Notes: generated from the sequence alone by a model not told the origin. A stretch of 64,000 bases of DNA from an uncultured Oscillospiraceae bacterium (GCA_934654755.1 CAKUGQ010000012.1:7074-71073), one strand, 5' to 3'; positions 37,369-46,599 are shown, counted from the first letter of the stretch. Program-made: numbers and translations.

Positions 37369-38202
37369 GTGAAAATATGGGAAGCAATTGTTTATGCCGT
37401 TCTGGGCGGCATTACCGAGGTGCTGCCGGTGTCCTTTTTCGGTCATGCGGTCGTACTCCAGAATGCACTGAACCTCTCACCGCTCTGGTCGGCGCAGGGT
37501 TTTTTTGTTCGCGCTATGATTTGCCTCGGCACGGCGGTCGGAATCTATGCCGCATTCCGTGCGGAGCTTTCCGTCAGCCTGCGTGAGCTGCGCCGAATGA
37601 TGCGCCGTCCAAGACGGCACGAACGGCCCAACCGTATGCTTCGGCGCGGCATTGGCTTGGGGATTTCCGCTTTTGTGCTGATGCTGCTGTCGTTTATCTT
37701 TCTCGGCGCGGCGGAGTCCATCCGCCGATTGCCGATTCTTGCCGTTGTGTTTGCGCTGAACGGCCTACTGATCTGGTTGACCTGCCGGAACCGTGACGGA
37801 ACTCGGACGGAAAAGGATCTGCTGCTGCCGGATGCGCTGATGATTGGTGCGGCGCGTGCCGTTTCTGTTCTTCCGGGGCTCTCGTCCGTCGGAAGCTCGC
37901 TTTGTCTTGGCCGCGCCAGCGGTTTAACGCTGGATTGCAATCTGCGCTTCAGCTATGCATTATCCGTATGTTACTCGATCGCGGCCGCGTTGTATTATTT
38001 GATTCGTGGGCTGGTCGGCGGAGGCTTTGCAGCCTCCGTACTGCTTCCGATGCTGGCAGCGTTGCTTGTCAGCGGCGCGCTGGCCTACCTTACCATTCAG
38101 TATTTCCGCTATCTTTTGAAGAAGGGCAAGCTGCAATTCTTTGCTTACTATAACTGGGATGCAGCTGCAATTATTCTGATCCTTGCACTCATTAATTCCT
38201 GA
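37369..38202 (+). CDS. UppP/BacA-like membrane protein lacking catalytic residues
   Basis: About 277 residues, seven to eight hydrophobic segments. The layout matches undecaprenyl-diphosphatase, but key positions differ. Motif 1, normally EFLPVSSTGH, is EVLPVSFFGH (17-26), so the Ser and Thr at positions 23-24 are Phe. Motif 2, normally PGxSRSG, is PGLSSVG (169-175), replacing the catalytic Arg with Ser173. The Glu17 and His26 remain. It may be a non-enzymatic paralogue or a lipid binder. The GTG at 37369 follows AGGGGAG; longer starts would overlap tepA. It is followed 12 bases later by ftsK. Confidence 0.75.
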   Translation: MKIWEAIVYAVLGGITEVLPVSFFGHAVVLQNALNLSPLWSAQGFFVRAMICLGTAVGIYAAFRAELSVSLRELRRMMRRPRRHERPNRMLRRGIGLGISAFVLMLLSFIFLGAAESIRRLPILAVVFALNGLLIWLTCRNRDGTRTEKDLLLPDALMIGAARAVSVLPGLSSVGSSLCLGRASGLTLDCNLRFSYALSVCYSIAAALYYLIRGLVGGGFAASVLLPMLAALLVSGALAYLTIQYFRYLLKKGKLQFFAYYNWDAAAIILILALINS

Positions 38203-38213
38203 GGAGGCGTTCT

Positions 38214-40724
38214 ATGGCAAACAGACGTAAAAAGCCCGCGGCCGCGCCGAAGAAAAAGACGGAAAACCAGAATCGCCGTGAACTGATCGGAATTGTCCTG
38301 TTGCTTGCGGCGTTATATGCCGTGCTCTGTTGGTTTAATACGGAGGCGTTCCTCCTGAAGCATAGTGTGGCCTTCCTCACCGGCGTCATCGGCCAGGTGG
38401 GACGCTATCTGCTGCCCGTAGCACTGACCTACGCAGCCATTTTGCTGTTCCGCGGCGGAAAACAACCGATTTCTCTGCGTATTTTCTGCGCGTTTACCGT
38501 GCTTCTGACCGCTTCGGGGCTGTATCAGGTGTTTTTTTGCAATGTAAGTACATATTCCGAGCTCTATGCCGCCGGCAAGCTTGGTCAGAGTGGCGGCCTT
38601 TTCCCAGGGGCCATTGCACTGCTGCTGACAAACTGCATTACGCGTGTCGGTGCGGGGATTGTGTTTGTATTGCTTCTGCTGCTCCAGATTATGACACTGC
38701 TGCGGATAACCGTCAACAGCCTGATTACCGCCATTAAAAACCGTCCCCGTGTTGAAAAGGCGGTACAGGAACCGGAGCAGGATCCGGCGGAGCGCCTGGT
38801 CAATCATGTTGCGACAAAGCATATTGAGCGCGTTGAAAAACGTCGTGCCAATATCAAAGATTTTGACTTGCCGGTGGATGATCCGCCTGTGATCGAAAAG
38901 AAAAAGCCACAGCGCAAGCGTGTTCCTGCTCCGGATGAATATCTGCTTGCCCAGCAGAAGGATGAGCAAAAGCCGTTTTCCGGTCGTCAGGTCACGATCG
39001 ACGAGTTTGATCTGAGTGAGCGGCAGCCGGAGCCCGCCGCCGAACCGATTCCGGAGGCTGCAGCGGCGCCTGCGGCGGAAGCTGTGCTTCAGGAGGCCTT
39101 CAATGAAGAGCCGGTCGCCGTGAATCCGTCCCCGGTGCAGGAGAAACTGAAGAAGGGCGAAGCGACGCAAAATGCGGCGTTGATTGCCGAGCAGATCGAC
39201 GCTGCGCCTCAGGCGCAGGAATACCAGTTCCCGCCGGTCTCGCTGCTGACGCTCAGACGGCAGGGGATGATCGATGCCTCCTCCGAAATGCGCGAGAACT
39301 CACGACGCCTTGCCGATACGCTTCAGAGCTTCGGTATCGAGCCGCACATTGTCGATGTTGTGCGCGGTCCGTCCGTGACACGTTTTGAGCTGGAGCTGGA
39401 GCGCGGCGTAAAACTCAACAAGATTACCAATCTGGCTGATGATATTGCTTTGGCACTCGGTGCGTCGGGTGTGCGTATTTCGGCGATTCCGGACAAGATT
39501 TCCGTTGTTGGCATCGAGGTGCCAAACAAGTCGGTCTATACCGTCTTTGCCCGCGAGGTAATCGACTCGCCTACGTTCAAAAACAGCAAATCCAAGCTGT
39601 CCTTTGCCGTCGGAAAGGACATCAGCGGCAACTGTATTGTCGGCGATATTGCCAAGCTGCCGCATATGCTGATTGCCGGCACCACCGGCTCCGGTAAGTC
39701 CGTGTGCATGAACACGATTATTTTGTCGCTGCTTTACAAGGCAAAGCCAAACGAAGTGCGAATGATCATGGTCGATCCGAAGATGGTCGAGCTGGGGGTT
39801 TACAACGGAATTCCGCATTTGCTGGTGCCCGTTGTGACGGATCCGAAAAAGGCTGCGGGCGCGCTTCAATGGACGGTTGTTGAAATGCTGCGGCGATATC
39901 GCATCATGTCTGAGGAGGGTGTGCGTGATATTGAATCCTATAACAAAGCCATTGCCGCCGACCCGGAGCAGAAGCCAATGGAGCAGATTGTCGTAATCAT
40001 CGACGAGCTGGCGGACCTGATGCTTGTTGCGGCCAAAGAGGTCGAAGAATCCATCTGCCGTATTGCGCAGATGGGCCGCGCTTCGGGTATCCACCTGGTG
40101 ATTGCTACGCAGCGTCCGTCTGCAGATGTTATCACCGGACTGATGAAGGCGAACATCCCTTCACGAATCGCTTTTGCGGTTGCGTCTGCGATGGAATCGC
40201 GCATTATTCTTGACACACCGGGAGCTGAAAAGCTGCTCGGGAAAGGTGATATGCTTTTTGCTCCGCTTGGACAGGGAAAGCCGAAACGCGTACAGGGCTG
40301 CTTTGTCAGTGATGAGGAAATTCAGAACGTGATTTCGGAGATCAAGTCGCAATACGCTTCGGACTACTCCAGTGATGTGATGCAGCAGATCGAAAAGCGT
40401 GCGGAACAGAGTGGGAAAAGCGGCTCGACCGGCGGAGATGCGGGCCGACCGGCCGATACCGACGGCGGCGACGAGCTGCTTCCTGCGGCTGTGGATGTCA
40501 TCCTGGAGACGGGGCAGGCCTCCGTTTCGCTCTTGCAGCGCCGCTTAAAACTCGGCTATGCACGCGCCGCGCGCATTGTCGATGAAATGGAGGAGCGCGG
40601 CATTGTCGGCCCCCTTGAGGGAGCTAAGCCGCGTCAGCTTCTGATCACCCGTGAGCAATGGGCGCAGATGAAACAGGGCGGGGTTGTCCCTGCTGCGCCG
40701 TCCGTAGAGGACGAAATTCCCTGA
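38214..40724 (+). CDS. ftsK: FtsK/SpoIIIE family DNA translocase
   Basis: 836 residues. Four N-terminal membrane segments (about 22-165), an acidic, Ala/Pro/Glu-rich linker (about 180-340), the motor domain with Walker A GTTGSGKS (about 484-491) and Walker B VVIIDELADLM (about 592-602), and a C-terminal gamma winged helix for orienting-sequence recognition (about 755-815). It pumps chromosome DNA through a closing septum in division and, in spore formers, into the forespore. AGGAGG precedes the ATG. Whether it is the SpoIIIE or the FtsK paralogue cannot be decided without the rest of the genome. Confidence 0.94.
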   Translation: MANRRKKPAAAPKKKTENQNRRELIGIVLLLAALYAVLCWFNTEAFLLKHSVAFLTGVIGQVGRYLLPVALTYAAILLFRGGKQPISLRIFCAFTVLLTASGLYQVFFCNVSTYSELYAAGKLGQSGGLFPGAIALLLTNCITRVGAGIVFVLLLLLQIMTLLRITVNSLITAIKNRPRVEKAVQEPEQDPAERLVNHVATKHIERVEKRRANIKDFDLPVDDPPVIEKKKPQRKRVPAPDEYLLAQQKDEQKPFSGRQVTIDEFDLSERQPEPAAEPIPEAAAAPAAEAVLQEAFNEEPVAVNPSPVQEKLKKGEATQNAALIAEQIDAAPQAQEYQFPPVSLLTLRRQGMIDASSEMRENSRRLADTLQSFGIEPHIVDVVRGPSVTRFELELERGVKLNKITNLADDIALALGASGVRISAIPDKISVVGIEVPNKSVYTVFAREVIDSPTFKNSKSKLSFAVGKDISGNCIVGDIAKLPHMLIAGTTGSGKSVCMNTIILSLLYKAKPNEVRMIMVDPKMVELGVYNGIPHLLVPVVTDPKKAAGALQWTVVEMLRRYRIMSEEGVRDIESYNKAIAADPEQKPMEQIVVIIDELADLMLVAAKEVEESICRIAQMGRASGIHLVIATQRPSADVITGLMKANIPSRIAFAVASAMESRIILDTPGAEKLLGKGDMLFAPLGQGKPKRVQGCFVSDEEIQNVISEIKSQYASDYSSDVMQQIEKRAEQSGKSGSTGGDAGRPADTDGGDELLPAAVDVILETGQASVSLLQRRLKLGYARAARIVDEMEERGIVGPLEGAKPRQLLITREQWAQMKQGGVVPAAPSVEDEIP

Positions 40725-40792
40725 CAGAATCCACGAAGCGGTTCTGAATAATTGCGTTGCATCCGCTCTGCGGAGCGACAGCAGGAGGTTTT

Positions 40793-41404
40793 ATGAATCA
40801 TACCACAGGCACAAAAATTCAGAGAATGGTAGGGACTGCCATTCTCGCTGCAATTGTCGTTGTGTTGCAGCTTGTTGTCGGCAGCATCAAGATCGGACCG
40901 GTTTCGTTTACGCTTTCTCTGGTCCCGATCGTGATCGGTGCGGCTGTCTACGGTACGGCCGTCGGCGGTATCCTCGGTGGCGTTTTCGGCTTGATTGTTT
41001 TTATCGGCTGTGCCAATGGAACAGACTTTGGCGGAAACATCCTGTTTGCGGCCAATCCATTCCTCTGCTTCCTGACCTGCATGGTCAAGGGCTGTGCCTC
41101 CGGCGTCAGTGCGGGACTGGTCTACCGTCTGTGCAGCAAAAAGGCGAGCAGACTAGGCGCACAGACCCTTGCGACGATTCCGGCGGCTATCATTGCGCCT
41201 ATCGTAAACACAGGGCTGTTCTGTGCGGCAATGGTGCTGTTTTTCAATGACACACTCCTGGCTTGGGCGGGTGATAAGCCGGTTGTGAGCTACATGCTCT
41301 TCGGGCTGGCCGGCATCAACTTTGTGATAGAGATGGCGATCAATCTGGTGCTTAGTCCCGGAATTGCCACGGCAATCCGAGCAATCCGAAAAAGCAGGAC
41401 ATAA
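40793..41404 (+). CDS. ECF transporter S component (substrate unknown)
   Basis: 203 residues, about six membrane helices, with the short-loop architecture of substrate-binding S components of energy-coupling factor transporters (VSFTLSLVPIVIGAAVYG, about 40-57, and GGILGGVFGLIVFIG). The ecfA/ecfT genes are not adjacent, so it would share a module encoded elsewhere (group II). The vitamin or ion is not identifiable; no riboswitch fits in the 68-base upstream gap. GCAGGAGG lies before the ATG at 40793. Confidence 0.85.
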   Translation: MNHTTGTKIQRMVGTAILAAIVVVLQLVVGSIKIGPVSFTLSLVPIVIGAAVYGTAVGGILGGVFGLIVFIGCANGTDFGGNILFAANPFLCFLTCMVKGCASGVSAGLVYRLCSKKASRLGAQTLATIPAAIIAPIVNTGLFCAAMVLFFNDTLLAWAGDKPVVSYMLFGLAGINFVIEMAINLVLSPGIATAIRAIRKSRT

Positions 41405-41428
41405 TACAAGATTTTTTTCGACACGCTG

Positions 41429-41458
41429 AGCCGTGCACCGTTCGGTGCACGGCTTTTT
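41429..41458 (+). terminator. Terminator of the ECF S-component gene
   Basis: Eleven-pair perfect stem AGCCGTGCACC/GGTGCACGGCT, loop GTTC, then TTTTT. It isolates the spoIIIA operon from upstream transcription. Confidence 0.94.
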
Positions 41459-41508
41459 GCGTTCTTTTTTCCGCACGTCGGACATACCCTCTGCTGGGAG
41501 GGATTAAC

Positions 41509-42390
41509 ATGGTAATAACGCCTGAGCTGCGACAGGCATTTGCGCCCGTACCGGACGAGCTTCGCGCGCGAATCGTGCGCAGGCTCCCGCAGGAGCCTCT
41601 GGAGGAGCTGCGGCTGAAATGTGAGGCGCCGGTCATCGCCCGGACGGCACGCGGCGAGTACGTTCTGGACGACGTGACCGCTTCAGGCAGCATGGTTCGT
41701 GCCTGCGTCGAGTCGGCCTGTGCACACTCGGTCTATGCGGCGCAAAATATGCTGCGGCAGGGCTATGTGATCCTTCCCGGTGGACACCGGATGGGGCTGT
41801 GCGGCACAGGTGTCTATCAGAGCGGAGAGTTGACAACCTTGCGCGAAATCTCCTCCGTAAATCTTCGCGTTGCGCGACAGTGTACCGGCTGTGCAGAGCG
41901 CCCTGCGGGTTTTCTTTGGACGCACCCGCAATCATCTCTGATTCTCGGACCGCCGGGACGCGGAAAAACGACACTGCTCCGCGAGCTGATCCGAACCATG
42001 GCAGGACGGTTCGGCTGGCGGGTGGGTGTTGTGGATGAGCGACAGGAACTGGCTGCCTGTCTGAACGGTGTGCCGCAGCTCGACGTTGGCTTGCGCAGCG
42101 ATATTCTCAGTGGAGTAGGAAAGGCGCAGGGGGTTGAGCTTCTGCTTCGCTCCATGCGGCCACAATGGATTGCACTCGATGAAATTACGGCGGAGTCGGA
42201 TGTCGTTTCGGTGTCGCGTGCAGCCTACTGCGGCGTGCGGTTCCTGGCGACGGTACATGCAGACTCACGAGAGGAGCTCTCACATCGCCCGGTCTATCGG
42301 ATGCTGCTGGCGCAGCGCGTTTTTGAGAATCTCCTGACGATCCTGCCGGATCGAACGGTGTGTACGGAAAGGATGAACAGGGATGATTAA
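41509..42390 (+). CDS. spoIIIAA: Stage III sporulation protein AA, secretion-type ATPase
   Basis: 293 residues. Related to type II/IV secretion ATPases; Walker A is GPPGRGKTTLLREL (about 145-158). Energises the SpoIIIA-SpoIIQ channel built between mother cell and forespore. First of eight spoIIIA genes, all present and in standard order. GGGAGGGA stands 6 bases before the ATG. Expression in Bacillus depends on sigma-E; a CATACCCT at 41483-41490 could be part of such a promoter, but no -35 is recognisable. It overlaps spoIIIAB by 8 bases. Confidence 0.95.
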   Translation: MVITPELRQAFAPVPDELRARIVRRLPQEPLEELRLKCEAPVIARTARGEYVLDDVTASGSMVRACVESACAHSVYAAQNMLRQGYVILPGGHRMGLCGTGVYQSGELTTLREISSVNLRVARQCTGCAERPAGFLWTHPQSSLILGPPGRGKTTLLRELIRTMAGRFGWRVGVVDERQELAACLNGVPQLDVGLRSDILSGVGKAQGVELLLRSMRPQWIALDEITAESDVVSVSRAAYCGVRFLATVHADSREELSHRPVYRMLLAQRVFENLLTILPDRTVCTERMNRDD

Positions 42391-42892
42391 AATGATTGGT
42401 ATTGTCTGCGTGCTTTTCGGCGCAGGCGGTTTCGGTGTCAGACAGACGCTGAAATTTATGGCGCAGAGACGCCAGCTTGCATCGCTGCGCTCTGCGTTGG
42501 AGCTTTTGAAATGCGAGATGAATTACACGGTGCGAACGCTCCCGATGCTCTGCCGCAGCGTGCGAACGCGCATCGACGGCCCGGTCGGTTCCTTTTTTGG
42601 GAGCTTTGCCGAGTTGCTGGAGAAATCAAACAATGTCGAGCGGGCAGCCGCCGCTGCGGTATCCGAAACACATGCGCTTGAGTTGCCGCGAGAGGCGGTT
42701 ATGGCACTCCTGGAGGTCTGTACCGGTCTCGGACGTTATGACCTCGATGGTGCAAATCGCATTCTGTCACTGGCGCTTCAGCGGATCGATACGGCGATCG
42801 AACGCTGTGAACAGGAACGCCGTCCACTGGCACGCAGTTATATCCTGCTGAGTCTCTGTGCAGGCGCGGCGGTTGTAATCCTTTCGGTGTAG
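42383..42892 (+). CDS. spoIIIAB: Stage III sporulation protein AB
   Basis: 169 residues: an N-terminal membrane segment (about 4-20), a helical soluble domain resembling type II secretion GspF-like folds, and a C-terminal membrane segment (SYILLSLCAGAAVVILSV). The family signature LRSALELLKCEMNYTVRTLP (about 34-53) is present. Part of the SpoIIIA channel base. Confidence 0.93.
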   Translation: MIKMIGIVCVLFGAGGFGVRQTLKFMAQRRQLASLRSALELLKCEMNYTVRTLPMLCRSVRTRIDGPVGSFFGSFAELLEKSNNVERAAAAAVSETHALELPREAVMALLEVCTGLGRYDLDGANRILSLALQRIDTAIERCEQERRPLARSYILLSLCAGAAVVILSV

Positions 42893-42898
42893 GGATGT

Positions 42899-43093
42899 AT
42901 GCAGATCGATCTGATATTTAAAATCGCGGCTGTTGGCATCATTGTCTCCATTCTGAACCAGGTGCTCGTCCGTTCCGGCCGCGAAGAACAGGCGACGATG
43001 ACAACGCTGGCGGGGCTTGTCGTAGTTCTCATCATTGTCGTACAGAAAATCGCTCAGCTTTTTGACCTGGTGAAAAACCTGTTTCATTTCTGA
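42899..43093 (+). CDS. spoIIIAC: Stage III sporulation protein AC
   Basis: 64 residues with two membrane helices (about 6-18 and 33-51) and the connector LNQVLVRSGREEQA, typical of SpoIIIAC. The length is normal. It ends where spoIIIAD begins, sharing a base or two, so the two are translationally coupled. Confidence 0.93.
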   Translation: MQIDLIFKIAAVGIIVSILNQVLVRSGREEQATMTTLAGLVVVLIIVVQKIAQLFDLVKNLFHF

Positions 43094-43485
43094 TGGCGGA
43101 ATTAACAAAAATCTGTGCGCTTGGTGTCCTGTGCGTCATCCTGATCCAGCTTGTTAAAAAACACCGCGCAGAATTTGCACTCTTGTTATCCCTTTGTGCG
43201 ATTGCATTGCTTGGAATCTGCCTTCTGGGTTTGTTGAAACCGCTTTTGACTTTTTTAACCAAGCTGCAGGCGCTTGCCGGGGTCGATTCGGCGTTGATGG
43301 AAGCGATGCTTAAAGTCATTGGTATCGGTATTCTGACACAGCTTGCTTCTACCGTCTGCGCAGATGCGGGGGAAAACGCCGTCGCTAAAACGGTGGAGTT
43401 GTGCGGCGGTGCGTTGGCGGTGTGTGTGGCGCTGCCGCTGATGGAGGCCGTGCTGGAGCTGCTCCAGACGATGGGCGGAGGATGA
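43093..43485 (+). CDS. spoIIIAD: Stage III sporulation protein AD
   Basis: 130 residues, four hydrophobic segments, with GIGILTQLASTVCADAGENA (about 78-97), a conserved SpoIIIAD stretch. Membrane component of the SpoIIIA-SpoIIQ complex, homologous to SpoIIIAC in its second half. The stop is followed one base later by the spoIIIAE start. Confidence 0.94.
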   Translation: MAELTKICALGVLCVILIQLVKKHRAEFALLLSLCAIALLGICLLGLLKPLLTFLTKLQALAGVDSALMEAMLKVIGIGILTQLASTVCADAGENAVAKTVELCGGALAVCVALPLMEAVLELLQTMGGG

Positions 43486-43486
43486 T

Positions 43487-44560
43487 ATGCGGAAGCTGTT
43501 TTTTACGATCCTTGTTTTGCTTTTTCTATGCACACATGTGCTTGCGCAGGAGAGCGTTTTGCCGGACACGGATGATTTGGCGCAGTCTTTGCCGAAGGAA
43601 GCGGCGGAATTGATGGATGAAACATCCCCGACGCAGCAGCTTGATCTATGGTCGCAGGTCAAGCGGATTGTGAGGACCGCGCTTGCGGGAGGCGTCGATC
43701 CGCGAGAAAGTCTGCGCGTATGCGTTATACTGCTCGCCGTAGCAATGCTCTGTGCGCTGACGCGGCTGATCTCGGACAATGCGGCGGACAACGCGGTTGC
43801 CTGTGCGGGTGCTCTGGGACTGTGCACCGCCTTTCTTTTCGGATTCCGCAGCATGATGCAAATCGCCGTACAGGCACTTGAACAGATGACGGACTATACC
43901 GGCTGCCTTATGCCGATTCTTGCGGGAACGGCGAGCATTCAGGGGGCGGTTGGGGCTTCCACGGCGCTTTACGGCGGAACCATGCTGTTTTCTCAACTTT
44001 TAATGCGTTTGATTACAACGCTGCTAATTCCGGGGACTTACTTTTTCATTGCCGTAGCAACCGCTGAAGCGGCACTGCAGAACGAAACGCTTTCCGAGCT
44101 TCGCGAGCTTCTGGGTTGGTTGATCTCCAAAAGCCTGCGGATCATTCTGTATGTTTTTACCGCGTATATGACGCTCACCGGCGTTGTCAAAGGCGCGGCG
44201 GATGCTACGGCCGTCCGGGCAGCAAAGGCGGCATTGTCCGGAATGGTGCCTGTTGTCGGCGGAATCCTTTCCGACGCGTCGGAAACGCTGCTGGCGGGGG
44301 CAGGAATGCTGAAATCCACGGTTGGCGTGTTCGGTATGCTTGCTGTGCTTTCGATTTGTATTACGCCCTTCCTGCGTGTGGGATTGCAGTATCTCCTCCT
44401 CAAGCTGACCGCAGCGGTCAGTGGGACAGTCGGGCTGAGGACTCACGTTGCCCTCATAAAGCATTTTTCTACGGCACTCGGATTTCTCCTGGGTATGTGC
44501 GGTGTATGTGCCATGCTCTCGCTTATCAGTGTGATTTGCTTTTTGAAGGTGGTGGTGTGA
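43487..44560 (+). CDS. spoIIIAE: Stage III sporulation protein AE
   Basis: 357 residues. An N-terminal signal-like helix (about 3-20, ending VLAQES), then about eight membrane helices. The central region with MPILAGTASIQGAVGAST (about 143-160) is characteristic of the family. It is the largest membrane protein of the SpoIIIA channel. Its TGA overlaps the ATG of spoIIIAF by one base. Confidence 0.94.
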   Translation: MRKLFFTILVLLFLCTHVLAQESVLPDTDDLAQSLPKEAAELMDETSPTQQLDLWSQVKRIVRTALAGGVDPRESLRVCVILLAVAMLCALTRLISDNAADNAVACAGALGLCTAFLFGFRSMMQIAVQALEQMTDYTGCLMPILAGTASIQGAVGASTALYGGTMLFSQLLMRLITTLLIPGTYFFIAVATAEAALQNETLSELRELLGWLISKSLRIILYVFTAYMTLTGVVKGAADATAVRAAKAALSGMVPVVGGILSDASETLLAGAGMLKSTVGVFGMLAVLSICITPFLRVGLQYLLLKLTAAVSGTVGLRTHVALIKHFSTALGFLLGMCGVCAMLSLISVICFLKVVV

Positions 44561-45051
44561 TGGAACAGCTTCGGGGTTATCTGGTTGCGATTGTTGCGGT
44601 GTGTATGATTTGCGTAATTGCGGGGCTGTTGGTGCGCGGCGGCCTTCCGGCGCGCATCACTCGTCTGGCGGGCGGGTTGTTGGTACTCCTGGCGGTTGCC
44701 GTTCCACTGCTTCGGCTGGATCTGAGCGGCCTGACCGAGCGGTTGGAAGAATACTGGTCCGTCCGGGACTTTGATGCGGAAGAATACACACGCCGCACCC
44801 AAAAAGCGCTGCGTGAGCAGCTCGCACATTCGGCGGAAAAACTGATCGTCGAATATGCGGCAGAGCTTGATGCACAGGTCACAGCGGAGGTTACGGTCAG
44901 TACGGACGATATTCCGGAGCCTTTGACCGTGACCGTGACGGGGACTCTGGACGAAGAGCAGCTCCGCGCGCTCAGCGCCTATCTGCGCGACGCAATCGGA
45001 ATCGCGCCCTCACGACAGAAATGGAGGCTACATGAAACAGAAGGATCTTAA
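44560..45051 (+). CDS. spoIIIAF: Stage III sporulation protein AF
   Basis: 163 residues: two N-terminal membrane helices (about 7-24 and 32-50), then a soluble ring-building-motif-like domain (about 75-160, with EVTVSTDDIPEPLTVTVTG). The start at 44560 is fixed by the TGATG junction with spoIIIAE and GAAGGTGG just before; longer frames upstream lie inside spoIIIAE. It overlaps spoIIIAG by 20 bases. Confidence 0.9.
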   Translation: MEQLRGYLVAIVAVCMICVIAGLLVRGGLPARITRLAGGLLVLLAVAVPLLRLDLSGLTERLEEYWSVRDFDAEEYTRRTQKALREQLAHSAEKLIVEYAAELDAQVTAEVTVSTDDIPEPLTVTVTGTLDEEQLRALSAYLRDAIGIAPSRQKWRLHETEGS

Positions 45052-45571
45052 CGCATTGGTTGCACGGATGACGGCCGGGATCAAAAAGTACAAGTTTGTA
45101 CTGCTGATTGCCGCCATCGGTGTGGTGCTTTTGCTTCTTCCGAGCGGAAAGGGAGACAGTACACAGGACACGGCGTCAACGCAGCAGAGCGAAACGCAGA
45201 ATGTGAACGCTTTGGAATATGCTGAAGCGCTGGAGCAGCGACTGACGCGGCTTTTGATGCAGGTGGACGGTGCGGGGCGGGTAAGTGTATTATTGACGCT
45301 GCAAAACAGCGGGAGGACGCTCTACCAGAGCGATATACAGAGTGAGACGGACGGAACGACCACACGCCGCGAGGAGAAAACGGTGATTTTGTCCAGGAGC
45401 GGCTCATATAATGAAGCGGCAATCACCGCCGTGCTTTATCCCGGCTTTCAGGGCGCGCTCATCGTTTGCGAGGGCGCAGACAGTGCCGCCGTGCGTCTGT
45501 CAATCATCAATGCCGTCGCAGCGCTGACCGGACTGAGTACGGAGAAGATCACGGTGGTCAAAATGAAATGA
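45032..45571 (+). CDS. spoIIIAG: Stage III sporulation protein AG
   Basis: 179 residues. One N-terminal membrane helix (FVLLIAAIGVVLLLLP, about 22-37), a short polar linker, and a ring-building-motif domain (LEQRLTRLLMQVDGAGRVSV, about 67-86, and VVCEGADSAAVRL-type C-terminus). SpoIIIAG forms the large ring in the intermembrane space in Bacillus. ATG at 45032 follows GGAGG. Confidence 0.93.
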   Translation: MKQKDLNALVARMTAGIKKYKFVLLIAAIGVVLLLLPSGKGDSTQDTASTQQSETQNVNALEYAEALEQRLTRLLMQVDGAGRVSVLLTLQNSGRTLYQSDIQSETDGTTTRREEKTVILSRSGSYNEAAITAVLYPGFQGALIVCEGADSAAVRLSIINAVAALTGLSTEKITVVKMK

Positions 45572-45585
45572 TGGAGGAATCGGGA

Positions 45586-46137
45586 ATGAAAACATGGAAA
45601 CGCAATGCACTGATTGCAGGCGTTCTGGTCATCGTCTGTGCGGGGATCTATCTCAACTGGCTCTATACGGACGTCGCACCGGATCTGACAAAAACGCTCG
45701 ACGCGAACAAGGTACTCGGTGAAGCAACGTTGGTGCTCAACGACACCTCTGACTCGGCACAGACCGGCAGCGACACGATCAGCGAAGCGAACGAGTACTT
45801 CGCCAAGCTGCGCCTGTCGCGGCAGACAACGCGCCAGCAGGCGATTCATACGCTTCAGGAAACGATCTCCTATGCGGAGGGAAGCGACATCAGCTCCATG
45901 AAAAAACAGCTTGAGCAGCTGATCGCCGACGCGTTGGCAGAATCACAGATTGAAAGTCTGATCCTGGCCAAGGGATATGCCGACTGTGTGGCATATATCA
46001 GCACGGACGGGGTAAGTCTTGCGGTTTCGGCGCCAAAGGGTGGTTTGACGCAAAACGATGTATCGCTTCTGGCCGATATCGTTATCGCGCAGACAGACTT
46101 TGAGCTGAGCGATATTCGCGTGATCGGAGTGGAATAG
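45586..46137 (+). CDS. spoIIIAH: Stage III sporulation protein AH
   Basis: 183 residues. An N-terminal membrane helix (about 7-24) and a YscJ/FliF-like domain that binds forespore SpoIIQ, with ANEYFAKLRLSRQTTRQQAI (about 67-86) typical of the family. The ATG at 45586 has GGAGG (45573-45577) 8 bases upstream; the ATG at 45571 overlaps the spoIIIAG stop and lies before that site. Last gene of the operon. Confidence 0.94.
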   Translation: MKTWKRNALIAGVLVIVCAGIYLNWLYTDVAPDLTKTLDANKVLGEATLVLNDTSDSAQTGSDTISEANEYFAKLRLSRQTTRQQAIHTLQETISYAEGSDISSMKKQLEQLIADALAESQIESLILAKGYADCVAYISTDGVSLAVSAPKGGLTQNDVSLLADIVIAQTDFELSDIRVIGVE

Positions 46138-46140
46138 GGC

Positions 46141-46169
46141 TTGAAATTTCACGACAAATATGGTATAGT
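46141..46169 (+). promoter_or_regulatory. Sigma-A promoter of the Asp23-nusB group
   Basis: TTGAAA (46141-46146), 17-base spacer, TATAGT (46164-46169), starting three bases after the spoIIIAH stop. It lets the housekeeping genes downstream be expressed outside sporulation. Confidence 0.82.
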
Positions 46170-46215
46170 AGAAAGAAGCGAATCGCAACTCCACACTGAA
46201 GGGAAGGTACCCAAG

Positions 46216-46593
46216 ATGGCTGAAACGAAAGATTGCCTGATCCGTCCGCTCGACGGTGGTAAAATCATTATTTCCAGCGAGGTCGTTGCCTCCGTTGCCG
46301 CCTGCGCGGTGCGTGAGGTTGAAGGTGTTTACGCGCTGAGTATGACGCCGGCGATGGATCTTGCCGCGATCCTGTCCGGAAAGAACCTGCGCAAGGGTAT
46401 CATGGTCGCAATGAACGGCGAAGAGGTCGCCATTTCCTGCAACCTGATCGTTAAACTTGGCGAATCTGTGATGACCGTTGCCAAAAATGTGCAGGAGGCC
46501 ATTGCAAACGAGGTCGAAACAATGACGGGAGTCCGCCCGACGCAGGTCAATGTCAACATCAGCGGCATCGCCGCGCCGAAAGCGAAAAAATGA
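46216..46593 (+). CDS. Asp23/Gls24 family envelope stress protein
   Basis: 125 residues spanning a single Asp23/DUF322 domain (GKIIISSEVVASVAACAVRE, about 16-35, and VRPTQVNVNISGI at the end). Family members are cytoplasmic, often membrane-associated and linked to alkaline or envelope stress; in Clostridia the copy before nusB is the YqhY type, tied to lipid metabolism. GGGAAGG lies 8 bases before the ATG. It stands between spoIIIA and nusB, a conserved place. Confidence 0.9.
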   Translation: MAETKDCLIRPLDGGKIIISSEVVASVAACAVREVEGVYALSMTPAMDLAAILSGKNLRKGIMVAMNGEEVAISCNLIVKLGESVMTVAKNVQEAIANEVETMTGVRPTQVNVNISGIAAPKAKK

Positions 46594-46599
46594 GGATTC

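Noticed and set aside
41483..41490. CATACCCT as the -10 of a sigma-E promoter for spoIIIAA
   Set aside because: It resembles the -10 consensus, but I could not find a matching -35 at the right distance, so no promoter is called.
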